Numbered from the stretch's first letter, positions 8,195 through 17,958 are shown. The stretch: DNA of 64,000 bases from Anaerolineales bacterium (GCA_026928255.1 JAIXKJ010000008.1:721298-785297), one strand, 5' to 3'. The notes: generated by a model not told the origin, from the sequence alone. Numbers and translations are program-made.

Positions 8195-9939
8195 GACAAC
8201 GCTACGGGCGGCGCAGTCAATTTTTAGCGGCGATGTTGGCGCTTTTCGCGCTGGGCATCGTCGTGCAGATGACGCGCATTCAAAACAGCCCCGAAGCGGA
8301 AACCTTCCGTCAACTTTCGCAAGATTACGCTTACGAGTGGCGCGCCTTTTACCCGCGTCGCGGCGAAATCTACGACCGCAACGGATATTTGCTGGCGGGC
8401 GAAAAAATCGTGTACGAAGTCGGCGTGGATTTAAACATGATGACCGACCCGCACGCCATCGCCTACGCCGTCGCCGACGCGCTGGATTTGAACTACGACA
8501 ACTTGATGTCCGTCATGCAAAATCCGCCCGACGGGCTTTCCTACATCGTCCTCGCCGATTACGTCGAAGCGCCGCAGGCTGGCTATTTGCAAGAGTTGAA
8601 AAAAGCGCTGAACGATCAAGCGCCGAACGGCGCGCTCGGCGGGTTGACCGGTTTGCAGTTTAAGTCTCATCCGCAGCGCAGTTATCCCGAAGATTCGCTC
8701 GCCGCGAATCTGCTCGGATTCGTCAACCGCGAAAATAAAGGCTACTTCGGCGTGGAAGAAAAATACGACAGCCTGCTGGCGGGAAATCCCGTTACCGTGT
8801 TGGTGCCGACCAACCCGACCAAAGCCTTTGAAATTCCCGACGTGCCGGACGGCACAACCTTAATCTTGACTCTCAACCGCGACTTGCAAGCCGCGACGGA
8901 AGACATCCTCGACCAAGCGCTGAAAACCTACGGCGCGAAAGACGGCGTTATCGCGGTGATGAATCCGCAAAGCGGAGAAATCCTCGCCGCCGCCACGTCG
9001 CGCCGCATGGACTTAAACGAGTTTTGGAATTATTCCAACATCTACGATAACGCCGCAGAGTTTGACCCGATTATTTCCAAAGCCTACGAGCCGGGTTCGG
9101 TAACGAAAATTTTGACGATGGCGGCGGCGCTAGACAGCCAGACCGTTACGCCTGAAACGACCTACCTCGACACGGGCGAAGTCCTCATTGGCGGCGTAAC
9201 CATCCAAAACTGGGACCTCAACCCCTGGGGCGTACAAAATATGGTCGGCTGTTTGCAGCACTCGCTTAACGTCTGCATGGTCAACCTCGCCGTGAAGATG
9301 GGCGCGAACACGTTTTATTCCTACATGGACGCCTTCGGCTTTGGACACCTCAGCGGCGTGGACATGGCGGGCGAAGCGGCAGGCAGACTCAAAATCCCCG
9401 GCGATTCGGATTGGTATCCCGTAGATTTGGGCACAAACGCTTTCGGTCAAGGCGTGGCGGCGACGCCCTTACAAATTATGACCGCCGCTTCCTCCATCGC
9501 CAACAACGGGCGCATGGTCGTCCCGCACATCCTCTACGCGATGGCGCGCGACGGACGCCAATACAAAGTCCCCGATCAATTTGGCTCGTCGCCCATCTCC
9601 GCGCAGACGGCGCGCACTCTCAGCGAAATGCTCGCCGTCTCGCTTGAATCGGAATCGTCGGTGGCGTTGGTGCCCGGTTATCGCGTCGCGGGAAAGACCG
9701 GCACGGCGCAAGTCCCCGTCAACGGGTATTACGACGCTTCGCAAACCAACGCCTCCTTCATCGGCTGGGGGCCGGTGGACGACCCGAAATTTATGATTTA
9801 CGTTTGGCTGGAAACGCCGACCGCCTCGCAATGGGGCTCGGAAACCGCCGCGCCCGTCTTCGCGGAAGTGGCGCAACGCGCCGTCATCCTGCTCGACATT
9901 CCGCCCGACGCAATTCGTTTGCAGATCGCGCAAAAATAA
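8191..9939 (+). CDS. ftsI: Division-specific peptidoglycan transpeptidase (class B PBP, FtsI/PBP3)
   Basis: The start at ATG 8191 overlaps the ftsL stop and gives 582 residues; an in-frame ATG at 8152 lies inside ftsL. A transmembrane helix at about 10-28 is followed by the class B dimerisation domain (YPRRGEIYDRNGYLLA). The transpeptidase motifs are S303-V-T-K, SLN (at SLNVCMV) and KTG (AGKTGTAQVP). No PASTA domains follow. It crosslinks septal peptidoglycan outside the membrane in complex with FtsW. Confidence 0.95.
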   Translation: MRQRYGRRSQFLAAMLALFALGIVVQMTRIQNSPEAETFRQLSQDYAYEWRAFYPRRGEIYDRNGYLLAGEKIVYEVGVDLNMMTDPHAIAYAVADALDLNYDNLMSVMQNPPDGLSYIVLADYVEAPQAGYLQELKKALNDQAPNGALGGLTGLQFKSHPQRSYPEDSLAANLLGFVNRENKGYFGVEEKYDSLLAGNPVTVLVPTNPTKAFEIPDVPDGTTLILTLNRDLQAATEDILDQALKTYGAKDGVIAVMNPQSGEILAAATSRRMDLNEFWNYSNIYDNAAEFDPIISKAYEPGSVTKILTMAAALDSQTVTPETTYLDTGEVLIGGVTIQNWDLNPWGVQNMVGCLQHSLNVCMVNLAVKMGANTFYSYMDAFGFGHLSGVDMAGEAAGRLKIPGDSDWYPVDLGTNAFGQGVAATPLQIMTAASSIANNGRMVVPHILYAMARDGRQYKVPDQFGSSPISAQTARTLSEMLAVSLESESSVALVPGYRVAGKTGTAQVPVNGYYDASQTNASFIGWGPVDDPKFMIYVWLETPTASQWGSETAAPVFAEVAQRAVILLDIPPDAIRLQIAQK

Positions 9940-11358
9940 ATGCTGACCCTTGCGGACGTTCTCGAAGCCCTCACCTCGACCCGCCCCGCGAACGCTTCGG
10001 CGCTCGTCGCGGAAGGCGTAATTGATTCGCGTCAGGCGACGCCCAATTCGCTTTTCATCGCCATTCCCGGCGAAAACACCGACGGACATCTTCACCTCGA
10101 CGACGCTTTCAAACGCGGCGCGACCTTCGCCTTAATTCAACGCGACGCGGACGCCTCTTTCCGAACGCTCGACCTGCGCGGCGGCTTGTCGGCGGACTCT
10201 CCGCTGAATCTGGATGCGCCCCTCTGCTTGCGCGTGGATAACACCGTCGCCGCTTTGCAGCAAATTGCGCGCTTTTGGCGGCGCAAATTGACGAACTTGC
10301 GCGTCGTCGGAATTACCGGCAGCGTGGGAAAGACCACCACCAAAGAAACCGTCGCCGAGATATTAAGCCTGCATTACCGCACGCTGAAAAGCCCCGGCAA
10401 CTTAAACAACGAAATCGGCTTGCCGTTGACGATTCTTAAGCTTAACGAACGTTACGAACGCGCCGTTTTGGAAATGGGGTTTTACGTCCCCGGCGAAATT
10501 CAACTTTTATGCGACATCGCCCAACCGCAAATCGGAGTCGTCTCCAACATTGGCACGGTGCATGCCGAGCGGGCGGGTTCGCAAGAAGCCATCTTTCGCG
10601 GAAAGAGCGAACTGCCCGCGGCGCTCCCGCCCGACGGAGTCGCCATCCTCAACTTTGACGACCCTTGGGTTCGCAAAATGGAAGAGAAAACCAAAGCGCG
10701 AATTTTCTTCTACGGGCTTTCGCCCGAATCGCATTTATGGGCAGACCAAATCGAAGGGCTCGGCTTGGACGGAATCCGCTTTCGGATGCATTACGGAAAA
10801 GAAACCATCTACATGCGCGTGCCGATGATCGGACGACATTCCGTGCATACCGCGCTTCGCGCCGCCGCCGTCGCCTTGAACGACGGCATCACTTGGCAGG
10901 AAATTTTGGAAGGTTTGTCTCGCGGACAAACTCAACTGCGGCTGGCAACCGTCCGCAGCGAAAGCGGCGCATTAATCCTCGACGACACCTACAACGCCGC
11001 GCCCGAATCGATGATGGCGGCGTTGAATCTGCTCGACGAATTGGACGGGCGCAAAATCGCCGTCTTAGGCGATATGCTTGAATTGGGACAATACGAACGA
11101 GTCGGACACGATCGCGTCGGAGTCCGCGCCGCGCAAGTGGCGAAAATTCTTCTCACCTTAGGACCTCGCGCGCATTTCATCGCAAAGGCGGCGCGTCAGG
11201 CGGGCATGAAAGAATCCGCCGTTTTGGAATTTGAAGAGATTGATTTGCTGATTGATTGGCTGAAAAATAATTTAACGTCGCGCGACGTTGTGTTGATTAA
11301 AGGCTCTCACGGCTTGCGGATGGATCGCATCGCTTCCGCGTTGGAGGTGAACTCGTGA
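9940..11358 (+). CDS. murF: UDP-N-acetylmuramoyl-tripeptide--D-alanyl-D-alanine ligase
   Basis: The 472-residue Mur ligase has the ATP-binding loop VVGITGSVGKTTTKE, the LNNEIGLPLTIL segment, and the late motif ILDDTYNAAPESMMAAL with GDMLELG, which are MurF-specific. It adds D-Ala-D-Ala to the UDP-MurNAc-tripeptide in the cytoplasm. It begins immediately after the ftsI stop and its own stop overlaps the GTG start of mraY. The preceding-step ligase MurE, usually next to murF, is not present here. Confidence 0.95.
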   Translation: MLTLADVLEALTSTRPANASALVAEGVIDSRQATPNSLFIAIPGENTDGHLHLDDAFKRGATFALIQRDADASFRTLDLRGGLSADSPLNLDAPLCLRVDNTVAALQQIARFWRRKLTNLRVVGITGSVGKTTTKETVAEILSLHYRTLKSPGNLNNEIGLPLTILKLNERYERAVLEMGFYVPGEIQLLCDIAQPQIGVVSNIGTVHAERAGSQEAIFRGKSELPAALPPDGVAILNFDDPWVRKMEEKTKARIFFYGLSPESHLWADQIEGLGLDGIRFRMHYGKETIYMRVPMIGRHSVHTALRAAAVALNDGITWQEILEGLSRGQTQLRLATVRSESGALILDDTYNAAPESMMAALNLLDELDGRKIAVLGDMLELGQYERVGHDRVGVRAAQVAKILLTLGPRAHFIAKAARQAGMKESAVLEFEEIDLLIDWLKNNLTSRDVVLIKGSHGLRMDRIASALEVNS

Positions 11359-12353
11359 GAGACATCGCGCTTTCATTAAGCCTTGCGGGGTTGGCGTTTG
11401 TGATGACCGCCATTTGGGGAAACCCGCTGTTGCGGATTTTGCGTCATTTCAAACTGGGAAAAATCATCCGCATCGAACAGATGGGCGTACACAGCGCCAA
11501 AATGGGCGTCCCGACGATGGGCGGCGTGATGTTCATCGCGCCCGTTTTGCTGCTCAGCGGGCTGCTCAACGCGGTGGCGTTAATTGGCGTAACCGTCGGC
11601 GGGGTGGGGCGTTCGATTCTGCTGCCGATGGCGGTGATGCTTGGCTTCGCCGTGCTGGGCGCAGTGGACGATTTGGAGGGCATTCACGGCAAGCGGCGCG
11701 GCGACGGAATGCGCGCGCGCACAAAATTTGCGGCGCAAGTTTTTCTCGCGCTGGCGACAGCCTACATTTTGAAATACGTCATTCAAGCGCCGGAATTATA
11801 TCTGCCCGGTTATTTCTTTGAGATAAAACTCGGCTGGGCTTATGTGCCGATTGCGGCGTTTATCATCGTCGCCGAATCAAACGCCGTCAACTTCACCGAC
11901 GGCTTAGACGGCTTGGCGGGCTTAATCGCCGCGACGGCGATTGCCGCGTTTGGCGGAATCGCGCTCATGCAGGAACAAATTTATTTGGCGCGTTTTTGCT
12001 TTTTGCTGGTCGGCGCGTTGTTCGGCTTTTTGTGGTTTAACGTCCACCCCGCGCAGTTGATTATGGGCGACACCGGCTCGATGGCGCTGGGTTCGGTTTT
12101 AGCCGTCGTCGCGCTGATGACCGGCCAATGGCCCATGCTGTTAATTATCGCCATTGTTCCGCTGGCGGAAATGATCAGCGTCGTTATTCAAGTCGTTTAC
12201 TTCCGCTTAACGGGAGGCAAACGCTTTTTCAAAATGACGCCGATTCATCATCACTTTGAAATGATTGGCTGGAGCGAAACGCAAATCGTTCAGCGCTTTT
12301 GGCTCATCGGCTTGTTGGCGGCGCTGATTGGCATCGGGCTTTCGCAGGTTTGA
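11355..12353 (+). CDS. mraY: Phospho-N-acetylmuramoyl-pentapeptide transferase MraY
   Basis: The 332-residue protein starts with GTG (GTGA overlap with murF) and has about ten transmembrane helices. The catalytic signatures are present: AVDDLEG with the Mg-binding Asp pair, NFTDGLDGLAG, GDTGSMALG, and the C-terminal TPIHHHFEMIGWSE histidine motif. It transfers phospho-MurNAc-pentapeptide to undecaprenyl phosphate to make lipid I. Confidence 0.96.
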   Translation: MRDIALSLSLAGLAFVMTAIWGNPLLRILRHFKLGKIIRIEQMGVHSAKMGVPTMGGVMFIAPVLLLSGLLNAVALIGVTVGGVGRSILLPMAVMLGFAVLGAVDDLEGIHGKRRGDGMRARTKFAAQVFLALATAYILKYVIQAPELYLPGYFFEIKLGWAYVPIAAFIIVAESNAVNFTDGLDGLAGLIAATAIAAFGGIALMQEQIYLARFCFLLVGALFGFLWFNVHPAQLIMGDTGSMALGSVLAVVALMTGQWPMLLIIAIVPLAEMISVVIQVVYFRLTGGKRFFKMTPIHHHFEMIGWSETQIVQRFWLIGLLAALIGIGLSQV

Positions 12354-12355
12354 CG

Positions 12356-13738
12356 ATGAGAGATTGGACGAAGACTCGCGTTTTGATTTTAGGCGCGGCG
12401 CGGCAAGGAGTCGCGTTGGCGCGTTGGCTTTCGCGGCACGGCGCGGCGCCCGTCTTAAGCGATTCGCGCCCCGAAGAAGATTTGGTCTTGGCGAAGAAAG
12501 CCTTGCTCGGCGAAAAGGTGCGCTGGGCGTTGGGCGGGCATCCGCTGGAATTGCTCGACGAGTGCGATTTGCTTTGTCTGTCGGGCGGCGTGCCGCTGAC
12601 GTTGCCCGTCGTCCGCGAGGCGTTGCGGCGCGGCATTCCGCTTTCCAACGACACGCAAATTTTCATGGAAGCCGTCCCCTGCAAAACAATCGGCATTACG
12701 GGTTCGGCGGGAAAAACGACGACGACGACTCTCGTCGGCGAAATGGCGAAAATAGAAACCCGCGACCAAACGCGCGCGGTCTTCGTCGGCGGCAACATTG
12801 GCGACCCGCTCATCAACTACGCGGACGACATGCGCGCCGACGATTTGGCAATTTTAGAACTCTCGTCTTTTCAACTCGAACAGACGACGCTTTCGCCCAA
12901 CATCGCCGCGCTGTTGAATCTCACGCCCAACCATTTAGACCGACACGGGACGATGGAAGCCTACGCCAGCGCCAAAGCGCGGATTTTGGATTTTCAATCC
13001 GCGCAAGATACGGCGATTATCGGACGCGACGACGACGGCGCATGGAATTTGCGCGAGCATGTTCGCGGCGCGTTACAGGCTTTCAGCCTGCGCGAGTTGG
13101 ACAAAGGTTTGAACGGCGCGTGCTTGCGCGACGGCGTTTTATATCTGCGAGAAAATTCCGCCGACGAACGTTTGCTGGCGCGAGAAGAAATTCACCTGCG
13201 CGGCGAGCATAACGTCGCCAACGTCCTCGCGGCGTTTGCGATTGGACATGCGGCGGGCTTTCATTTAGACGCCATGCGCGAAGCGACGCGCGAATTTCGC
13301 GGCGTTCCGCATCGTTTGGAATTTGTGCGCGAATTGCGCGGCGCGAAATGGTATAACGATTCCATCGCCACCGCGCCCGAACGCAGCCTGGCGGCGCTTC
13401 GTTCGTTTGACGAACCGATTGTTCTGTTGCTCGGCGGGCGCGATAAAAATCTGCCGTGGGGCGCGCTGGCGAATCTCGTCCGCGAACGGGTGAAATTTAC
13501 GGCGACCTTCGGCGAGGCGGGAGGGATGATTCAAGAAGCGCTGATTCGCTTGGGCGGAGTCCGCGCCGCGCAAATTGGGCGAGCGGATTCGCTCAAAGGC
13601 GCGATTCAACTCGCGGCGCAAGAATCATCCGCTGGCGACGTCGTCTTGCTGTCGCCGGGCTGCACGAGTTACGACGAGTTTGTAGATTTTGCGGAGAGAG
13701 GAGCGGCGTTCAAAAAATGGACATTGGAACTGACGTAA
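12356..13738 (+). CDS. murD: UDP-N-acetylmuramoylalanine--D-glutamate ligase
   Basis: The ATG at 12356, 2 nt after mraY, gives 460 residues. The N-terminal Rossmann domain starts RVLILGAARQGVALARWL. The ATP loop is ITGSAGKTTTTTLVGEM, then LELSSFQLEQT and NLTPNHLDRHGTM, and the C-terminal RELRGAKWYNDSIATAPERSLAAL. These are MurD-type motifs. It adds D-Glu to UDP-MurNAc-L-Ala. Its last 22 nt overlap the ftsW start. Confidence 0.95.
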   Translation: MRDWTKTRVLILGAARQGVALARWLSRHGAAPVLSDSRPEEDLVLAKKALLGEKVRWALGGHPLELLDECDLLCLSGGVPLTLPVVREALRRGIPLSNDTQIFMEAVPCKTIGITGSAGKTTTTTLVGEMAKIETRDQTRAVFVGGNIGDPLINYADDMRADDLAILELSSFQLEQTTLSPNIAALLNLTPNHLDRHGTMEAYASAKARILDFQSAQDTAIIGRDDDGAWNLREHVRGALQAFSLRELDKGLNGACLRDGVLYLRENSADERLLAREEIHLRGEHNVANVLAAFAIGHAAGFHLDAMREATREFRGVPHRLEFVRELRGAKWYNDSIATAPERSLAALRSFDEPIVLLLGGRDKNLPWGALANLVRERVKFTATFGEAGGMIQEALIRLGGVRAAQIGRADSLKGAIQLAAQESSAGDVVLLSPGCTSYDEFVDFAERGAAFKKWTLELT

Positions 13739-14952
13739 GAGAAACGACAACGCAAAACCGTTTGCGCGGCGGCTTTGATTTGCCTTTGCTGGCGATTACG
13801 GCGACGCTAATTATCTTCGGCTTGATTATGCTGTACTCCGCTTCGTGGGATTTTTCGCGCGCGGCGTATAACGACGCGGCGTATATGTTTAACCGCCAGT
13901 TGATGTGGCTCGGCTTGGGGCTGGTCGGCGCGGTTGCGCTGGCGTTTTTAGATTATCATCGCTGGCGCAAGTTGATCGTCCCCGCAATGGCGCTGACCGT
14001 CGGCATGTTAATCGTCGTCTTGGCGCTGAGCGAAGCGCGTTTCAACGCCACGCGCGCGCTGTTCAACGGCTCGATTCAACCGTCCGAGTTGGCGAAGTTG
14101 GTTTCGATTTTATATCTCGCAGTTTGGCTCTACGCCAAACGCGACTCGCTGCAACATATTACCTTCGGCTTGATTCCGTTGGGCGTGATTCTTGGATTCG
14201 TCGGCGGCTTGATTTATTTGCAGCCCGACCTCAGCGCCGCCGCCACCGTGTTGGCGTTGGGCGGATTGCTCTTCTTCCTCGCCGGCGGCGACATAAAACA
14301 AATCGGCGGTTTGCTGTTGATTGCCGTCGTCGTCGCTTGGCTGGTGGTCTCGGTCAGTTTGACCGGTCAGCAGCGCATCTCCGATTTTGTGGCGGGAATT
14401 AAAGACCCGCTGCAAGCCTCGTATCACGTTCGCCGTTCTTTTGAAGCCATCGTCAACGGCGGATGGTTCGGCGTGGGCATCGGCAACTCGGCGTCTAAGG
14501 TTACGGGGTTGCCCGTCCCGCCGACGGACAGCGTTTTTGCCGTCGTCGTCGAAGAGTTGGGCTGGGTCGGCGGCGCGGGCTTAATCGCTTTATTCGTCGC
14601 GCTCGTTTGGCGCGGATTGATCATCGCCCGCCGCGCCCCCGATATGCTCGGCACGTTAATCGCTTCCAGTCTGGTAATTTGGATCGGCTTAGAAGCGCTG
14701 ATTAATATGGCGGTGATGGTCGGCTTGCTGCCCTTCGCTGGCAACGCGCTGCCCTTCGTCAGCGCGGGCGGCTCAAATCTAGTTACCACGTTGGCGGCGT
14801 TGGGCATCGTTTTCAACGTCTCGCGCAACGCCAACAAAGCCAACGAAGTCAACGACGAATGGAGGTCGTATCGTGCGCTTATTAATTTGCGCTGGCGGCA
14901 CGGGCGGCGGGGTGTATCCCGCGCTGTCCGTTTACGAAGCGCTAAGGAGTAA
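13717..14952 (+). CDS. ftsW: SEDS peptidoglycan glycosyltransferase FtsW
   Basis: The start at ATG 13717 follows an AGAGGAG sequence and gives 411 residues and ten transmembrane helices. SEDS hallmarks are visible: MLYSAS at the start, NGSIQPSELAK, LIYLQPDLSAA, and near the end GNALPFVSAGGSNLVTTLAALGI. It polymerises septal glycan with FtsI. The C-terminal tail (about 27 residues, basic) is encoded over the first 80 nt of murG in another frame, an unusually long overlap for this cluster. Confidence 0.93.
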   Translation: MDIGTDVRETTTQNRLRGGFDLPLLAITATLIIFGLIMLYSASWDFSRAAYNDAAYMFNRQLMWLGLGLVGAVALAFLDYHRWRKLIVPAMALTVGMLIVVLALSEARFNATRALFNGSIQPSELAKLVSILYLAVWLYAKRDSLQHITFGLIPLGVILGFVGGLIYLQPDLSAAATVLALGGLLFFLAGGDIKQIGGLLLIAVVVAWLVVSVSLTGQQRISDFVAGIKDPLQASYHVRRSFEAIVNGGWFGVGIGNSASKVTGLPVPPTDSVFAVVVEELGWVGGAGLIALFVALVWRGLIIARRAPDMLGTLIASSLVIWIGLEALINMAVMVGLLPFAGNALPFVSAGGSNLVTTLAALGIVFNVSRNANKANEVNDEWRSYRALINLRWRHGRRGVSRAVRLRSAKE

Positions 14953-15970
14953 ACGTCCCGACATGCAAACCTTGTGGGTCGGCGGCGCGGGCGGCATGGA
15001 AGAAGACCTCGTGCGGCGCGCTGATATTCCTTTTCGTTCCATTCACGCGGCGGGCGTGCATGGCGTCGGTCTGCGCGCCTTGCCAAAAAATATCTGGCAG
15101 TTGGAGCGCGGCGTTTTCGAGTCGCGCCGCATCCTCAAAGATTTCAAACCCGACGTGTTGTTCTTCACCGGCGGTTACGTCGCCGCGCCGATGGCGGTCG
15201 CCGCGCGCGGGCTGCCGATGATGTTGTATGTGCCGGATATCGAACCGGGCTTTGCGCTTAAATTTCTCGGTTATTTTGCGGATTTGATTGCCGTAACCGC
15301 GCCCGATTCCGCGACGTACTTCTCGCGCAAAGAGCGCGTCGTCCACACGGGCTACCCGCTTCGCGCCGGACTTTTGAACTGGTCGCGCGAAGACGCTTTA
15401 TCTCATTTTGAGTTGGATTCTTCCCTTCCCGTGCTGTTGGTTACGGGCGGAAGCAAAGGCGCGCATTCGTTGAACCTCGCGGTCTTCAACGCGCTGGACG
15501 CGCTGTTAGATTCGGCGCAAGTCGTCCACTTGACGGGCGCGTTAGACATTCAAGCCGCCGAAGCCGCCGCCGAAAAATTATCGGCGGAAAAGAAAAAGCG
15601 CTATCGCCCGTTAAACTATCTGCATGAAATGGGGGCGGCGCTTTCCGTTGCGGACTTGGTCGTCTCGCGCGCGGGCGCGTCGGTCATCGGCGAATATCCG
15701 TTCTTCGGTTTGCCCGCCGTGTTGATTCCTTATCCGCACGCTTGGCGCTATCAAAAAATCAACGCCGATTATTTGGCGCGGCGCGGCGCCGCCGTCGTCT
15801 TGCAAGATGAATCGTTGAACGATAAACTATCAGACGTCGTTCAAGATTTGCTGAATGACCCGCAGAAACGCGACGCGATGCGCGAAGCGATGCGGAGCCT
15901 CGCGCTGCCAAACGCCGCGCAAGCCATTGCCAGCCAATTGGAAAATTTGGCGGGAGACGAAACCTTATGA
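14873..15970 (+). CDS. murG: UDP-GlcNAc--lipid I N-acetylglucosaminyltransferase MurG
   Basis: The protein has 365 residues with a GTG start at 14873 preceded by GGAGG. The GT-B fold shows G-loops AGGTGGGVYPALSV and VTGGSKGAHSLN, then VVSRAGASVIGEYPFFGLPAVLIPYPHAW, the UDP-GlcNAc site with Glu in GEYPFFGLPA. The first G-loop has Gly13 where most MurG proteins carry His (GGTGGHV). It makes lipid II at the inner membrane face. It overlaps ftsW by 80 nt and the next gene by 4 nt. Confidence 0.93.
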   Translation: MRLLICAGGTGGGVYPALSVYEALRSKRPDMQTLWVGGAGGMEEDLVRRADIPFRSIHAAGVHGVGLRALPKNIWQLERGVFESRRILKDFKPDVLFFTGGYVAAPMAVAARGLPMMLYVPDIEPGFALKFLGYFADLIAVTAPDSATYFSRKERVVHTGYPLRAGLLNWSREDALSHFELDSSLPVLLVTGGSKGAHSLNLAVFNALDALLDSAQVVHLTGALDIQAAEAAAEKLSAEKKKRYRPLNYLHEMGAALSVADLVVSRAGASVIGEYPFFGLPAVLIPYPHAWRYQKINADYLARRGAAVVLQDESLNDKLSDVVQDLLNDPQKRDAMREAMRSLALPNAAQAIASQLENLAGDETL

Positions 15971-16515
15971 TGAGCGTTGTTTATCTCTTTTGGATGTTTG
16001 TCTTTCTCTTCGGCGTCATCGGCGCGGTGCGCGGGTGGGCGAAAGAGTTGATGGTCATTTTCAGCGTGGTTACCGCGCTGGCGGTGAATTTGCTGCTGGA
16101 AAAATACGTCCCGCTGACTCGCAATTTGGTCAACCCCGCCAATCCCACGCAAGACGCGCTGACCGCGCAGTTTTGGATTCGCTCGATTATTTTAGTCGCG
16201 CTGGTTTTCTTCGGCTATCAAACGGTGAACGTCTCGCGCTTTGCGTCGAAGGCGGCGCGGGAGCGTTTGCAAGATTCAATGTTCGGGGCGGTGTTGGGCG
16301 GCGTGAACGGTTATCTCGTCGCGGGTTCGCTGTTGTTTTATAACCACATGGGCAATTACCCGTTTCCTAAAATCATCAGCCGCGCCACCGACCCGCAAAT
16401 TGTGGCGGCGATTGACCGTTTAATGCAAGCCTTGCCGCCGCGTTTTCTCGCCGAGCCGCAAGTGTATTTTGTGGTGATTATTATTTTGATTTTCATTATT
16501 GTGGTCTATATTTAG
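15967..16515 (+). CDS. CvpA-like membrane protein embedded in the dcw cluster
   Basis: The 182-residue protein has four or five hydrophobic helices. The N-terminus FLFGVIGAVRGWAKELMVIFSVVTALAVN resembles the CvpA (colicin V production) family pattern G..rG...e......g, and the second half SMFGAVLGGVNGYLVAGSLLF also fits. The role of CvpA is not settled; links to envelope integrity are reported in other bacteria. Its ATG overlaps the murG stop (ATGA), so it is an integral part of the operon between murG and murC. Confidence 0.65.
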   Translation: MMSVVYLFWMFVFLFGVIGAVRGWAKELMVIFSVVTALAVNLLLEKYVPLTRNLVNPANPTQDALTAQFWIRSIILVALVFFGYQTVNVSRFASKAARERLQDSMFGAVLGGVNGYLVAGSLLFYNHMGNYPFPKIISRATDPQIVAAIDRLMQALPPRFLAEPQVYFVVIIILIFIIVVYI

Positions 16516-16575
16516 GACGAAGGACAAAGGATAGAAGACGAAGGACGAAGGACAAATGACGAAGGATAGAGGAAG
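16516..16575. repeat. Short imperfect purine-rich tandem repeat before murC
   Basis: The 60-bp gap contains several degenerate copies of a GACGAAGGACAAA-like unit. It also supplies the Shine-Dalgarno-like GGAAG ahead of murC. This is the only break between overlapping genes from murG to ftsQ. Confidence 0.8.
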
Positions 16576-17958
16576 ATGACTCGCGTTCATTTCATCGGCA
16601 TTGGAGGTTCGGGACTTTCCGCGATTGCGCGTCTGCTCAAAGAGAGCGGCTGCGACGTAACGGGCTCTGACAACGCGCTTTCTCCTTTCGCCGCCGAATT
16701 GCAGCGCATCGGCATTCAAGTTTTTATCGGGCATCACCCGCGCAACGTTCAAGGCGCGGATATGGTCATCCGCTCGTCCGCCGTCGGCGACGACAACCCC
16801 GAAGCGCAAGCCGCGCTGCAAGCGGGCATTCCGCTTTATAAACGCGCCGATTTTCTCGGACGTTTGATGGAAAACAAAACGGGCGTGGCGGTGGCTGGCT
16901 CGCACGGCAAGACGACCGTCGCCGCAATGATCGCGTGGATGTTGACTTCGCTCAAACGCGACCCGTCCTTCATCGTCGGCAGCGTGTTGAGCAATTTGGG
17001 CGTCAACGCGCACGCGGGCAAAGGCGCGCCCTTCGTCATCGAAGCCGACGAATACGACCGCATGTTTCTTGGGCTCAAACCGCGCATTGAAGTTGTAACC
17101 AATTTGGAGCACGATCACCCCGATTGCTTCCCAACCTTTGACGACATTCGCTCCGCGTTTGAATCTTTTATTGATTTGCTGCCGCAGAACGGCGTCTTCA
17201 TCGCCTCTTCCGAAAATCAAGGTTCGGCGGCGCTGATGACCTATGCGCGCCGCAAAAAATTAAACGTCGTTTCATACGCGATTGAAAACGACCTCACCAT
17301 CAACTGCCCGCAGTGGATGCAAGCCCGCGACCTGCGCCCCAACCGCAAAGGCGGATTTGATTTCACCGTCGCCTCAAATTTGGACGGCATGTTAAAAGCC
17401 TTCGGCGTTTCGCTGCAAGTCCCTGGCCAGCATAACGTCCGCAACGCGCTGGCGGCGCTCTGCGTCGCTTCGGCGCTGAAATTGCCGATGAAGGAAGCGG
17501 CGGCGGCGTTGAATCAATTCACAGGGACGAGTCGCCGCTTTGAATTAAAGGGCGAGGCGAAGCGCGTCTTATTTGTGGACGATTACGCCCATCACCCGAC
17601 GGAAATTCGCGCCACGTTGGCGGGCGCGCGCGCGCGTTATCCCGAACGCCGCATTTGGGCGCTTTGGCAGCCGCACACCTACTCGCGGACGCAAACGCTG
17701 CAAGCCGAATTTGCGCGCGCCTTCGACGACGCCGACGAAGTTTTAGTTACCGAAATTTACGCCTCGCGCGAAGCGCCGCAAAATTTTTCTGCGAAAGAAG
17801 TCGTTGCGGCGATGACGCATCCCTCGGCGCGTTACGGCGGCTCGCTGGACGAGACGAAAAAATATTTGCGCGACCATCTGCGCCCCAACGACGCGCTGAT
17901 TGTCCTTTCGGCGGGCGACGCCAACCGCCTGATTGACGAATTGATGAAAGAACTATGA
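16576..17958 (+). CDS. murC: UDP-N-acetylmuramate--L-alanine ligase
   Basis: The 460-residue ligase has the N-terminal RVHFIGIGGSGLSAIARLL, the ATP loop AVAGSHGKTTVAAMIAW, EADEYDRMFL, NLEHDHPDCF and the C-terminal VDDYAHHPTEIRATLAGAR. The GIGGxGMS-like start and DDYAHHPTE are MurC-specific. It adds L-Ala to UDP-MurNAc. The stop overlaps murB by 4 nt. Confidence 0.96.
   Translation: MTRVHFIGIGGSGLSAIARLLKESGCDVTGSDNALSPFAAELQRIGIQVFIGHHPRNVQGADMVIRSSAVGDDNPEAQAALQAGIPLYKRADFLGRLMENKTGVAVAGSHGKTTVAAMIAWMLTSLKRDPSFIVGSVLSNLGVNAHAGKGAPFVIEADEYDRMFLGLKPRIEVVTNLEHDHPDCFPTFDDIRSAFESFIDLLPQNGVFIASSENQGSAALMTYARRKKLNVVSYAIENDLTINCPQWMQARDLRPNRKGGFDFTVASNLDGMLKAFGVSLQVPGQHNVRNALAALCVASALKLPMKEAAAALNQFTGTSRRFELKGEAKRVLFVDDYAHHPTEIRATLAGARARYPERRIWALWQPHTYSRTQTLQAEFARAFDDADEVLVTEIYASREAPQNFSAKEVVAAMTHPSARYGGSLDETKKYLRDHLRPNDALIVLSAGDANRLIDELMKEL

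Noticed and set aside
12328..13212. Arg-rich 294-codon frame inside murD
   Set aside because: Arg/Ala-rich shadow typical of frame 3 of high-G+C genes; murD motifs are complete in the other frame.
14873..14952. Frameshift error at the ftsW-murG junction
   Set aside because: Both proteins are complete in their own frames with family-typical ends and starts; a real overlap explains the data without an error.
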